Part shown: positions 27,702 to 38,420 of the stretch, piece by piece
Numbering within the stretch: position 1 is the first letter of the stretch
Layout of the letters: every line of letters starts with the position of its first letter
NCBI GenBank assembly: GCA_028290945.1
Contig: JAQGIV010000148.1
Coordinates: 1-51,728 of the forward strand
Source of the DNA: Phenylobacterium sp.
GTDB lineage: Bacteria; Pseudomonadota; Alphaproteobacteria; Caulobacterales; Caulobacteraceae
DNA: 51,728 nt
Direction of reading: 5' to 3'
Notes under the pieces: model-generated
Seen by the model: the letters and a program-made list of their open reading frames with translations, nothing else
Told to the model about the DNA's origin: nothing
Database searches by the model: none
Translations under genes and position numbers: made by a program

Positions 27702-28937
27702 GTGACCGAGAAGACCGCGCAGCAGCAAGCCGCGCCCGTTCCCAGCGACCACATCATGGGCGTCTATCAGCGCGCCCCGCTGGCGTTCGAGCGAGGCGAG
27801 GGCGCGCGCCTCTACGCCACCGACGGCGAGGCCTACCTCGACTGCATGGCCGGCATCGCGGTGAACGCGCTGGGCCACGCCAACCCCAAGCTGGTTCAGG
27901 CCCTGACCGACCAGGCCCACAAGCTCTGGCACACCTCCAACATCTTCACGATCCCGGGCCAGGAAACGCTCGCCACCATGCTGACCGAGGCGACCTTTGC
28001 CGACGTGGTGTTCTTCGGCAATTCCGGCGCGGAGGCCATCGAGTGCGCCATCAAGACGGCGCGCAAGCACCACTGGGCCAACGGCAATCCCGAGCGCATC
28101 GACATCATCGGCTTCGAGGGCTCGTTCCACGGCCGCACGCTGGCGGCGGTCAACGCCTCCGGCAACGCCAGCTACCTGGAAGGCTTCGGCCCCAAGATGC
28201 CGGGCTTCCTGCAGCTGCCGTTCGACGACCTCGACGCCATCAAGGCGGCCGTGGGCGAGACCACCGCGGCGATCATCCTGGAGCCCGTGCAGGGCGAGGG
28301 CGGCGCGCGCGCCTGGACCGACGCCACCCTGCGCGCCATCCGCCAGCTCTGCGACGAGACCGGCACGCTGCTGATCTATGACGAGATCCAGTGCGGCCTC
28401 GGGCGCACCGGGCGCCTCTTCGCCTATGAGTGGCTGGAGGGCGCCGCGGACCCCGACATCATGGCGGTGGCCAAGGCGCTGGGCGGCGGCTTCCCGGTGG
28501 GGGCCTGCCTGGCGACGGCGCGCGCCGCCAACGGCATGACGCCCGGCTCGCACGGCTCCACCTACGGCGGCAACCCGCTGGCCATGGCGGTGGGCATCGC
28601 CGCGGTCGAGGAGCTGGTGAAGCCGGAGCTGCTGGCCCACGTCCGCGAGGTGGCCGGCTACTTCAACCAGCAGTTCGCCGGCCTGCAGGACCGTTTCCCG
28701 GACGTCATCGTCGACATCCGCGGCAAGGGCCTGCTGATCGGCGTCAAGCTCGCCACCTCCAACCGCGAGTTCATGCAGCACGCCCGCGACGAGCACCTGC
28801 TGATCGCCGGCGGCGGCGAGAACTGCGTGCGCCTGCTGCCGCCGCTCAACCTCACCTTCGACGAGGCCCGCGAGGCGATCGGCAAGTTCGAGCGCGCCTG
28901 CGAGACCGCCCGGTCCAAGGCCAAGGCCGCCGCCTGA
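27702..28937 (+). CDS. argD: acetylornithine/succinyldiaminopimelate aminotransferase
   Basis: ArgD converts N-acetylglutamate semialdehyde to N-acetylornithine. The 411-residue class III PLP enzyme has [85 protein letters not shown] and the PLP-lysine [16 protein letters not shown]. The GTG start at 27702 follows GGAGGG (27688-27693), and the in-frame upstream sequence is the membrane gene's tail. Its TGA overlaps the argF ATG, so argD-argF are coupled. A diaminopimelate side role is known for this family. Confidence 0.95.
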   Translation: MTEKTAQQQAAPVPSDHIMGVYQRAPLAFERGEGARLYATDGEAYLDCMAGIAVNALGHANPKLVQALTDQAHKLWHTSNIFTIPGQETLATMLTEATFADVVFFGNSGAEAIECAIKTARKHHWANGNPERIDIIGFEGSFHGRTLAAVNASGNASYLEGFGPKMPGFLQLPFDDLDAIKAAVGETTAAIILEPVQGEGGARAWTDATLRAIRQLCDETGTLLIYDEIQCGLGRTGRLFAYEWLEGAADPDIMAVAKALGGGFPVGACLATARAANGMTPGSHGSTYGGNPLAMAVGIAAVEELVKPELLAHVREVAGYFNQQFAGLQDRFPDVIVDIRGKGLLIGVKLATSNREFMQHARDEHLLIAGGGENCVRLLPPLNLTFDEAREAIGKFERACETARSKAKAAA

Positions 28938-29869
28938 TGGCGCCCAGGCATTTCGTCGACCTCTGGAAGCTGGAGGCCTCGGACCTGCGCGCCATCCTCG
29001 ACGACGCGCGGGCCCGCAAGAACGCCCGGCTGGGCTGGCCCAAGGGTCAGCCGGACGCCGACCGGCCGGCCGAGCACCGGACCCTGGCGATGATCTTCGA
29101 GAAGCACTCCACCCGCACACGTTTCTCGTTCGACGCGGCCATGCGCCAGCTGGGCGGCGACGTGATCATCTCCAACGCCCAGGACATGCAGCTCGGGCGC
29201 GGCGAGCCGATCGAGGACACGGCGCGGGTGCTGTCGCGGATGGTCGATGCGATCATGGTCCGCGCCAACGTCCACGAGGATCTGGAGCGACTGGCGCTCA
29301 ACGCCGACGTGCCGGTGATCAACGGCCTGTCGGACCGGGGCCACCCCTGCCAGATCGTCGCCGACCTGCTGACCATCGAGGAGCGGCTGGGCAATGTGAA
29401 GGGCAAGACCATCGCCTGGGTCGGCGACGGCAACAATGTCTGCGCGAGCTTCATCCACGCCGCCCCGATGCTGGGCTTCGAGCTGCGCATCGCCAGCCCG
29501 GCGGTCTACCACCCCGACCTCGTGGACCTGGCCCGCGCCGCCGAGCGCCAGGGCCGGGTCTCGACCACCCACGATCCGCGCGAAGCCGTGCGCGGGGCCG
29601 ACGCGGTGATCACCGACACCTGGGTCTCCATGGGCGACACCGACCACGACGAGCGCCTCGATGCGCTGGAGCCCTACCAGGTCGACGACAAGCTGATGGG
29701 CGAGGCCAACGCCGGCGCCCTGTTCCTGCACTGCCTGCCCGCCCACCGCGGCGAGGAGGTGGCCGACAGCGTCATCGACGGCCCGCAAAGCGTCATCTGG
29801 GACGAGGCGGAGAACCGCATCCACGCCCAGAAGTCGATCCTCGCCTGGTGCTTCGGGAAGGTGGGGTAG
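28937..29869 (+). CDS. argF: ornithine carbamoyltransferase
   Basis: ArgF makes citrulline from ornithine and carbamoyl phosphate. The 310-residue protein has the carbamoyl-phosphate site [15 protein letters not shown] (STRTR), the ornithine-loop motif and the OTC signature [14 protein letters not shown], plus DTWVSMGD. The ATG at 28937 overlaps the argD TGA (TGATG), a translational coupling seen in many alphaproteobacterial arginine operons. A hairpin composite repeat begins 14 bases after the stop. Confidence 0.97.
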   Translation: MAPRHFVDLWKLEASDLRAILDDARARKNARLGWPKGQPDADRPAEHRTLAMIFEKHSTRTRFSFDAAMRQLGGDVIISNAQDMQLGRGEPIEDTARVLSRMVDAIMVRANVHEDLERLALNADVPVINGLSDRGHPCQIVADLLTIEERLGNVKGKTIAWVGDGNNVCASFIHAAPMLGFELRIASPAVYHPDLVDLARAAERQGRVSTTHDPREAVRGADAVITDTWVSMGDTDHDERLDALEPYQVDDKLMGEANAGALFLHCLPAHRGEEVADSVIDGPQSVIWDEAENRIHAQKSILAWCFGKVG

Positions 29870-29883
29870 ATCCCACAAAAACC

Positions 29884-29991
29884 CGCTCATCCCCGCGAAG
29901 GCGGGGACCCAAGCGGGCGCGCGGCCTGATCGAGGCTCGACGGATGGATCACCGAATTCAGCTTGGGTCCCCGCCTTCGCGGGGATGAGCG
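29884..29991. repeat. composite hairpin repeat, family A copy 2
   Basis: Arms 29884-29914 and 29961-29991 are perfect inverted repeats of 31 bases. Each contains CCCCGCGAAGGCGGGG, which is itself a hairpin with a GAAG loop. Outer ends read CGCTCATCCCC and inner ends GGGACCCAAGC. The 46-base centre differs from copies 1 and 3. It lies between convergent argF and the DUF6580 gene. Confidence 0.92.
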
Positions 29992-29999
29992 GAATGAAA

Positions 30000-30563
30000 C
30001 TAGGCGAACGCCGCGCTGGTCCGCACTTCCCGCGCCCGCACGCCTTCCAGGGCCAGCATGCCCAGCCCCGCGAACAGCCAGTCGCCCACCAGGGTCCCGC
30101 GGAAGAACGGCAGGGCCAGGGTGTAGCAGTCCATCAGGCCGGCCAGGGTGCGCGGGTACATCGTCCCGCCAGCCCAGACGCCGAAATTGCTGACCCCGAA
30201 GAAGATCACCGGCGCGGCCACCACCACGCCGATGCGGGCGGCGAGTGGCTTGTCGGCCATCCAGCGGGCGGCCAGGCCGACGACCAGGAAGGCCGCGTAG
30301 TCGAACACCCGGCCCGGATGGATCGCGCGGCCGTCGTAGGCGAGGTTCAGCACCGTGTCGGAGACCAGCAGCCCCGCGAAGGGCGCGGCCATCCAGCCCA
30401 GGTTGCGGCCCAGGTAGAGCCCGCCCAGCACGAACATCGCCCCCACCGGCGTCAGGTTCGGCAGGTGCGGCGCGATCCGGTAGAGCGCCACGGCGGCGAT
30501 GGCGCCGAGGGTGGCGATGCGGGTCCAGCCGAAGGCGGCGAGCGAAGCGGTGATCTTGGACAT
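30000..30563 (-). CDS. DUF6580 family membrane protein
   Basis: A 187-residue integral membrane protein with five to six hydrophobic segments (ATLGAIAAVALYRIAPHLPN, TPVGAMFVLGGLYLGRNLGW, FDYAAFLVVGLAARW, VVVAAPVIFFGVSNFGVWA). The patterns PNLTPVGAMFVLGG, SDTVLNLAYDG and SNFGVWAGGTMYPRTLAGL match the uncharacterised DUF6580 family, sometimes called a putative transport protein. The ATG at 30563 follows GAGGTATA. The gene is divergent from hslO. The substrate is unknown. Confidence 0.8.
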   Translation of the reverse strand: MSKITASLAAFGWTRIATLGAIAAVALYRIAPHLPNLTPVGAMFVLGGLYLGRNLGWMAAPFAGLLVSDTVLNLAYDGRAIHPGRVFDYAAFLVVGLAARWMADKPLAARIGVVVAAPVIFFGVSNFGVWAGGTMYPRTLAGLMDCYTLALPFFRGTLVGDWLFAGLGMLALEGVRAREVRTSAAFA

Positions 30564-30660
30564 GCCGCTGCTATACCTCGACCGCTCCGGCTCGGCAAAA
30601 CCCCAAGACAAAGCCCTGCGGCCTGACGACGCCTTTTCCCGCGGCGCGATGCAGGTCAGG

Positions 30661-30688
30661 CTCGAATCTCCCCCGCCTTTCCCTATAT
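30661..30688 (+). promoter_or_regulatory. candidate heat-shock (RpoH) promoter of hslO
   Basis: CTCG at 30661-30664, 17 bases, then CCTATAT at 30682-30688 matches the alphaproteobacterial RpoH consensus CTTG-N17/18-CYTATNT with one mismatch at -35 and a full match at -10. It would start transcription near 30695-30697, 25 bases before the preferred hslO start. This is consistent with hslO being a heat-shock gene. Confidence 0.6.
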
Positions 30689-30720
30689 GGGTCCGGATGA
30701 CTTCCACACGTCCTGAAAGA

Positions 30721-31620
30721 ATGGCCGATGACCTGGTCGGCGCCTTCCAGATCGAGGGCGAGCCCGTGCGCGGCCGCGCCGCCCGCCTGGGCCCCTCCAT
30801 CCACGAGATCCTCACCGGGCACGACTACCCCGAGCCGGTGGCCAACCTGCTGGGCGAAGCCTGTGCGCTGGCGTCCCTGGTGGGCTCGGCCCTGAAGTTC
30901 GAGGGCCGGCTGATCCTGCAGGCCCAGGGCTCCGGCCCGGTGCGCTACGTGGTCGCCGACTACGACACCACCGGCGGGCTGCGCGGCTATTGCCGATACG
31001 ACGAGGACGAGGTGGCCAAGGCCTGCGAGGGCTTCGTCCGCCCCGGCGCCCGCTCGCTGCTCGGCGACGGCGTGTTCATCATGACGGTCGACCAGGGCGC
31101 CGACATGGACCGCTACCAGGGCGTCACCGCCATCGAGGGCGAGACCCTGGCGCTGTGCGCCGAGCAGTACTTCGCCCAGTCCGAGCAGACGCCGACCCGC
31201 GTGCGCCTGGCGGTCGGCCAGGCCGACGACGGCGATGGCGATGGCTTGCAGTGGCGGGCCGGCGGCGTGCTCATCCAGCACATCGCCGAGGACGCCGCCC
31301 GCGGCTCGACGGACGAGGCCTGGATCCGCACCCAGGCGCTGTTCGAGACCATCGGCGAGGACGAGCTGATCGACCCGCGACTGCCCACCAACACCCTGCT
31401 CTGGCGGCTGTTCCACGAGGACGGCGTCCGCGTGTTCGGCTCCCAGCCGCTGCGCGCTTTCTGCCGCTGCAGCCAGGCGCGCATCGAGAGCGTGCTGAAG
31501 TCCTTCCCCGCCGCCGACCGCGCCGACATGGTCGAGGACGACGGCAAGATCCACGTCACCTGCGAGTACTGCAGTCGGGTCTATTCGGTGGAGCCGGAAA
31601 AGCTGGAGACGGTGGACTAA
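30721..31620 (+). CDS. hslO: redox-regulated chaperone Hsp33
   Basis: Hsp33 is a holdase activated by oxidation and heat. The 299-residue protein has the substrate-binding domain (DLVGAFQIEGEPVRGRAARLGPSIHEIL to about residue 220) and the C-terminal zinc switch CRC followed by CEYC, the four cysteines that bind zinc when reduced. The start at 30721 (MADDLVGAFQ) is chosen because the likely heat-shock promoter at 30661-30688 would put the transcript start near 30696. The upstream ATG at 30697 would then be leaderless. Using 30697 adds eight residues (MTSTRPER). Confidence 0.93.
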   Translation: MADDLVGAFQIEGEPVRGRAARLGPSIHEILTGHDYPEPVANLLGEACALASLVGSALKFEGRLILQAQGSGPVRYVVADYDTTGGLRGYCRYDEDEVAKACEGFVRPGARSLLGDGVFIMTVDQGADMDRYQGVTAIEGETLALCAEQYFAQSEQTPTRVRLAVGQADDGDGDGLQWRAGGVLIQHIAEDAARGSTDEAWIRTQALFETIGEDELIDPRLPTNTLLWRLFHEDGVRVFGSQPLRAFCRCSQARIESVLKSFPAADRADMVEDDGKIHVTCEYCSRVYSVEPEKLETVD

Positions 31621-31624
31621 ATTC

Positions 31625-31744
31625 CTCCCCTTCGGGGGAGGGGGACCGCGAAGCGGTGGAGGGGGCTTCCGCCGCGAGATCGCAGCGGCCCGTTCTGAGC
31701 GGAAGCCCCCTCAGTCGCTGCGCGACAGCTCCCCCGAAGGGGAG
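31625..31744. repeat. mirror-image composite of CT-rich intergenic hairpins (family C)
   Basis: Outer arms CTCCCCTTCGGGGGAG (31625-31640) and CTCCCCCGAAGGGGAG (31729-31744) are exact complements. Inner arms GAGGGGGCTTCCGC (31659-31672) and GCGGAAGCCCCCTC (31699-31712) pair too, and GACCGCGAAGCGGT and GTCGCTGCGCGAC form further small hairpins. The mirrored order is the same as at 16255-16393. It separates hslO from the convergent gene at 31751. Confidence 0.85.
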
Positions 31745-31750
31745 CAATTA

Positions 31751-32248
31751 TTACCGCCCGATCGCCTTGCACACCGCGCGGATGGCGTCGCCCTCGGAGC
31801 CCACCGGGTCCTGCCAGTCGGGGCCGTCGCTGACCTTGGTGGCGAGCTCGCCCTGCAGGTTGTTGGCCGCGTAGATGGTCATCTTCAGCACCGCTAGGCG
31901 CCCGGCCATGCAGTCGACGCTCCAGTGCGCCAGACCGGAGCGCGCCACTCCGGCGCGCACCTCGATGGGCCGGAACAGCTCGGTGCGCACTTCGGCCTCG
32001 GCCAGACCTTCCGGCGTGCGGGTGACCCCGCCGGCCGCGGCCAGCTTCACGCCCTCGTAGTCGTAGGCCAGCAGGGTCCAGTCGCCGCCCGCGCGGACGT
32101 ACTTGGCCATCCAGGCCAGCACCACCTCGCGCTGCAGGTTGGCCGGCGGTGGGGCCGACAGCGCGTTGTGCGCCTCCGGCGACAGCTTCGGGCCGGGTTG
32201 GCCGACCGCCAGGACGGCGGCGGCGAGCAGGACGGGAAGGGCGGTCAT
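31751..32248 (-). CDS. secreted protein resembling surface-adhesin protein E
   Basis: A 165-residue protein with a signal peptide (MTALPVLLAAAVLAVGQPG). The mature part contains WTLLAYDYEGVKLAAAGG, VRTELFRPIEV, SGLAHWSVDCMAGRLAVLKMTIYAANNLQGEL and a C-terminal AVCKAIGR. Two cysteines could form a disulfide. The pattern of W-x-x-x-DC..Y followed by an N-x-x-G resembles the adhesin-E-like secreted family. It lies 60 bases after hdeD on the same strand. The function is not known. Confidence 0.65.
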   Translation of the reverse strand: MTALPVLLAAAVLAVGQPGPKLSPEAHNALSAPPPANLQREVVLAWMAKYVRAGGDWTLLAYDYEGVKLAAAGGVTRTPEGLAEAEVRTELFRPIEVRAGVARSGLAHWSVDCMAGRLAVLKMTIYAANNLQGELATKVSDGPDWQDPVGSEGDAIRAVCKAIGR

Positions 32249-32308
32249 GGCGGCGAGCTTGCCCCTCTAAACAGCGCCCGTCATCCCCGGCGATGCGCCG
32301 CCATCCGA

Positions 32309-32929
32309 TCAGGCCGGCGTCGGTGAGCCCGCCTGGTGCGGCGCGAGGTGGCCGCGCAGGGTGGCGCTGAGCACCAGCAGGCTGACCCCGATCACCAGGG
32401 CATAGGCGCCCAGCCACCAGGTCAGCACCACCAGGCCGGTGATCGGGAACAGCAGCAGCAGGGCGCCCCAGATCACCGAGGCCAGGCCGCCGACCGCCAG
32501 CCACAGGCGACCATGGTCGCGGTTCAGCCGGAAGGCCGAGCCCAGCATCAACCCGCCGGACACCAGGGCCCAGACGGCGGTGAGCGCGACGAAGGCGAGC
32601 AGCGCCGCGCCGGGCAGCAGCAGGGCCGCGGCGCCCGCCACGAGGTCGACGACGCCCTCCAGGACCAGCAGGCCCCAGCGCTCGTGCCGCCGGGCCGCGC
32701 GGACCGCCGAGACGATCGCGAAGACGCCGTCCACCAGCATGTAGGCGGCGAACACCAGCACCAGGGTGGCGATGGTCACGCCCGGCATGAACAGGGCGAT
32801 CAGCCCGAAGGCGACGGCGGCCATCCCCCGCAACAGGACCGCCCACCAGTTGCGGGCCAGGAGCCCGCTCATCGCGTCGGACCTGGCGGCGCCGGAAAGG
32901 TCGCCAGGTGAAGGGGTGGTGTCAGTCAT
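32309..32929 (-). CDS. hdeD: HdeD-family (DUF308) membrane protein
   Basis: A 206-residue protein with six hydrophobic helices. The repeated units RNWWAVLLRGMAAVAFGLIALFMPG followed by TLVLVFAAYMLVDGVFAIVSAV and ERWGLLVLEGVVDLVAGAAALLLPG match the HdeD/DUF308 family, linked to acid resistance in E. coli and present in transmissible heat-resistance loci. It starts 15 bases after the ClpG stop on the same strand, so the two form an operon. Its biochemical role is not established. Confidence 0.88.
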   Translation of the reverse strand: MTDTTPSPGDLSGAARSDAMSGLLARNWWAVLLRGMAAVAFGLIALFMPGVTIATLVLVFAAYMLVDGVFAIVSAVRAARRHERWGLLVLEGVVDLVAGAAALLLPGAALLAFVALTAVWALVSGGLMLGSAFRLNRDHGRLWLAVGGLASVIWGALLLLFPITGLVVLTWWLGAYALVIGVSLLVLSATLRGHLAPHQAGSPTPA

Positions 32930-32944
32930 GTCCCATGCCTCCTG

Positions 32945-35788
<2,844 letters not shown>

Positions 35789-35881
35789 GGAAATCTCCCT
35801 CGAAGGCAGGGAAACGCCGCGGCGGAGAACATCGTTCGTTTGTTACGGGATCTTGTGATCGAGGAGGCGACCGGGCCGCGG

Positions 35882-37063
35882 TCAGGCCGCGTCGAGCGCC
35901 CGGTTGACGTCGCGGCTGAGGTCGCCGGCGCCTTCCAGGCCGACGCTGATCCGCACCCAGCCTTCGGTCAGGCCGATCTCCAGCCGCTCGGCCTCCGGCA
36001 TCGACCGGTGGGTCGTCGTCGAGGGATGCGTCGCCATCGATTTGGCGTCGCCGAGGTTGTTGGAGATGTCGACGATCTGCAGGGCGTCGAGGAAGTTCCA
36101 CGCCGCCGCCCGGTCGCCCAGGTCGAAGGCGATGACATTGCCGCCGCCGGTCATCTGGTTGGCGATGATCGCCGCCTGCGGATGGTCGGGCCGGCCGGGA
36201 TAGATCACCCGCCTGACCTTGCCGTGGGCGTCCATGGCCTCGGCGATCTTCGCCGCGTTCTGGGTCTGGCGCATCACGCGCAGCTCCAGCGTCTCCAGCC
36301 CCTTCAGCAGCACCCACGAATTGAACGGCGACAGCGCCGGGCCGGTGTGGCGCAGCAGGTCCTTGTAGGCCTCGGTCATCAGCGCCTCGGCGCCGAGGAT
36401 CGCCCCGCCCAGCACCCGGCCCTGGCCGTCGATGTGCTTGGTGGCCGAATAGACGACGATGTCGGCGCCCAGCGCCAAGGGCTTCTGGAAGATCGGCGTG
36501 GCGAACACATTGTCGACCACCAGCTTGGCGCCGGCCGCGTGCGCGATCTCGGCCACCGCACCGATGGCGGTCACCTCCAGCAGCGGATTGGCCGGGGTCT
36601 CCACCAGGAAGGCCCGGGTGTTGGGCCGCACCGCCGCCTTCCAGGCCTCCAGGTCGGTGGCGTCCACATAGGTGGTCTCCACGCCGAAGCGCGGCAGCAG
36701 GTTGGAAACGATCCAGCGGCAGGAGCCGAACAGGGCGCGGCCCGCCACCAGGTGGTCGCCGGCCTTGAGCAGGCCCATCAGCGCCGCCTGCACCGCGGCC
36801 ATGCCCGAGGCCGTCGCCCGGCACATCTCGGCGCCTTCCATCAGCGCCAGCCGGTCCTCGAACATCTGCGTCGTGGGGTTGCCGAAGCGCTGGTAGATGA
36901 ACCCCGGCTCGCCGCCGAACCGGCGATCGGCCGCCTCGGCCGAGTCGTAGGCGAAGCTCTGGGTCAGGAACAGGGCCTCGGAGATCTCGCCGTACGGCGT
37001 GCGGGCCATGCCGCCGCGCACAGCCCGGGTCTCGATCTCCCAGTCGCGCGGATCTTCAGGCAC
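35882..37063 (-). CDS. metZ: O-succinylhomoserine sulfhydrylase
   Basis: MetZ makes homocysteine from O-succinylhomoserine and sulfide. The 393-residue Cys/Met-metabolism PLP enzyme has TRAVRGGMARTPYGEISEALFLTQSF, YQRFGNPTTQMFEDRLALMEGAE, the PLP-lysine motif YSATKHIDGQGRVLGG, and GLETLELRVMRQ. The MetZ-type motif LVETPANPLLE is present. The GTG start at 37063 has AAGGAGG six bases upstream. An in-frame extension to 38335 crosses dcd. It ends 93 bases before clpG on the same strand. No SAM-II riboswitch was recognised in its leader. Confidence 0.92.
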   Translation of the reverse strand: MPEDPRDWEIETRAVRGGMARTPYGEISEALFLTQSFAYDSAEAADRRFGGEPGFIYQRFGNPTTQMFEDRLALMEGAEMCRATASGMAAVQAALMGLLKAGDHLVAGRALFGSCRWIVSNLLPRFGVETTYVDATDLEAWKAAVRPNTRAFLVETPANPLLEVTAIGAVAEIAHAAGAKLVVDNVFATPIFQKPLALGADIVVYSATKHIDGQGRVLGGAILGAEALMTEAYKDLLRHTGPALSPFNSWVLLKGLETLELRVMRQTQNAAKIAEAMDAHGKVRRVIYPGRPDHPQAAIIANQMTGGGNVIAFDLGDRAAAWNFLDALQIVDISNNLGDAKSMATHPSTTTHRSMPEAERLEIGLTEGWVRISVGLEGAGDLSRDVNRALDAA

Positions 37064-37158
37064 GGCGGCCTCCTTGGTCGGAAAACGTGGGCGCACAAAC
37101 GGCAGCGGGCGCGCGGCGTCAAGGGAGGGTTTCTGCAGGGCCTCGCAGCAAAACCTCC

Positions 37159-37304
37159 GTGTCATCCCGGTTTCGACCGCAGGGAGAAGACCGGGACCCC
37201 TGAACGTCGCGGGTCCGGGATGGATCGCGGCGACGCCGAGGGACCTTCCGCGCCATCCGGCGCTCATGGGTCCCGGTCTTCGCTTCGCGAAACCGGGATG
37301 ACAC
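37159..37304. repeat. gene-less inverted hairpin repeat, family B copy 2
   Basis: Left arm 37159-37200 and right arm 37266-37304 are inverted copies with outer end GTGTCATCCCGG and inner end GACCGGGACCC(A/C). They match the arms around the GIY-YIG gene at 23914-24326, but only 65 bases separate them here. It lies in the divergent gap between metZ and dcd, 96 bases from the metZ start and 63 from the dcd start. Confidence 0.88.
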
Positions 37305-37366
37305 CGTGGGGGAAGCGAAATCGGCGGCTTGCAAGACTCAGCTTCTCCGCTAAGGCTCGGCCGCCC

Positions 37367-38389
37367 ATGAGCGACGCCAACCGCCCGGGCATCCTGCCCT
37401 CGCAATCCATCGACGCGCTGATCGCCGCCGGCGCGATCACCGCGCGCAGCCCGTTCGAACGCGATCAGGTGCAGCCGGCCAGCCTCGACCTCAGGCTCGG
37501 CTCCCGCGTCTGGCGGGTGCGGGCGTCGTTCCTGCCGGGCCGCGGGCGCAAGGTGATGCAGCGCATCGCCGACGTGGCCATGCACGAACTGGATCTGGAA
37601 GCCGGAGCCGTATTGGAAAAAGGCTGCGTCTACATCGCCGAGCTGCAGGAGCACCTGGCCCTGCCGGCCGGGGTCTCGGCGCGGGCCAACCCGAAGAGCT
37701 CCACCGGCCGCGTCGACGTCTTCGTGCGCCTGCTCACCGACAACGGCCCGGCCTTCGACGACGTGGAGGAGGGCTATCACGGCCCGGCCTATATCGAGAT
37801 CGCGCCGCAGACCTTCTCGGTGCTGGTCCGCCGCGGCACCCGGCTGAACCAGCTGCGCCTGAAGCGCGGCGTGCCCGAGCGGCTGAGGATCGAGAGCGTC
37901 GGCGTCGACCTCTCCGATGGCATCGCCGGCTTCCGCGCGCGCCGCCACGCCCCCGTCGTCGACCTCGACAAGGAGGACGGCCACGATCCGCGCGACTACT
38001 GGGAGCCCTTGATCCCGCGCGGCGGCGAGCTGCTGCTCGACCCCGGCGAATTCTACATCCTGGCGTCGAAACAGGCGGTGGAGATCCCCGTCATGGAAGC
38101 CGCCGAGATGACCCCCATCGACCCCTCGGTCGGCGAGTTCCGCGTCCACTACGCCGGCTTCTTCGACCCCGGCTTCGGCACCGACGAGGCGCACGGCAAG
38201 GGCTCGCGCGGGGTGCTGGAGGTGCGCAGCCACGAGACGCCGTTCATCCTGGAGGACGGCCAGACGGTGGCCCGCCTGGTCTATGAGCCGCTGACCGACC
38301 GCCCGACGCGGCTCTATGGCGACCTCGGGTCGCATTACCAGCGACAGGGTCTCAAGCTATCCAAGCATTTCCGGGCCTGGGGCGACTAG
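37367..38389 (+). CDS. dcd: 2'-deoxycytidine 5'-triphosphate deaminase (long form)
   Basis: Dcd deaminates dCTP to dUTP for thymidylate synthesis. The 340-residue protein is the long form found in alphaproteobacteria, roughly a duplication of the short dUTPase-fold enzyme. It contains ERDQVQPASLDLRLGSRVWRV, the catalytic segment ARANPKSSTGRVDVFVRLLTD, YIEIAPQTFSVLVRRG and a second half with FYILASKQAVEIPVMEAAEM and FFDPGFGTDEA. The ATG at 37367 starts the conserved N-terminus. A continuous frame extends far upstream on this strand but is antisense to clpG and metZ. Confidence 0.93.
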   Translation: MSDANRPGILPSQSIDALIAAGAITARSPFERDQVQPASLDLRLGSRVWRVRASFLPGRGRKVMQRIADVAMHELDLEAGAVLEKGCVYIAELQEHLALPAGVSARANPKSSTGRVDVFVRLLTDNGPAFDDVEEGYHGPAYIEIAPQTFSVLVRRGTRLNQLRLKRGVPERLRIESVGVDLSDGIAGFRARRHAPVVDLDKEDGHDPRDYWEPLIPRGGELLLDPGEFYILASKQAVEIPVMEAAEMTPIDPSVGEFRVHYAGFFDPGFGTDEAHGKGSRGVLEVRSHETPFILEDGQTVARLVYEPLTDRPTRLYGDLGSHYQRQGLKLSKHFRAWGD

Positions 38390-38420
38390 TTCCACCACCC
38401 GGCCGGAAACGGGGGATGCG

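Noticed and set aside
37064..37160. SAM-II riboswitch in the metZ leader.
   Set aside because: The expected SAM-II pseudoknot and conserved core were not found in the minus-strand leader.
35882..38335. Extended minus-strand frame upstream of metZ.
   Set aside because: It is antisense to dcd and passes through a repeat element; GTG at 37063 with AAGGAGG is the clear start.
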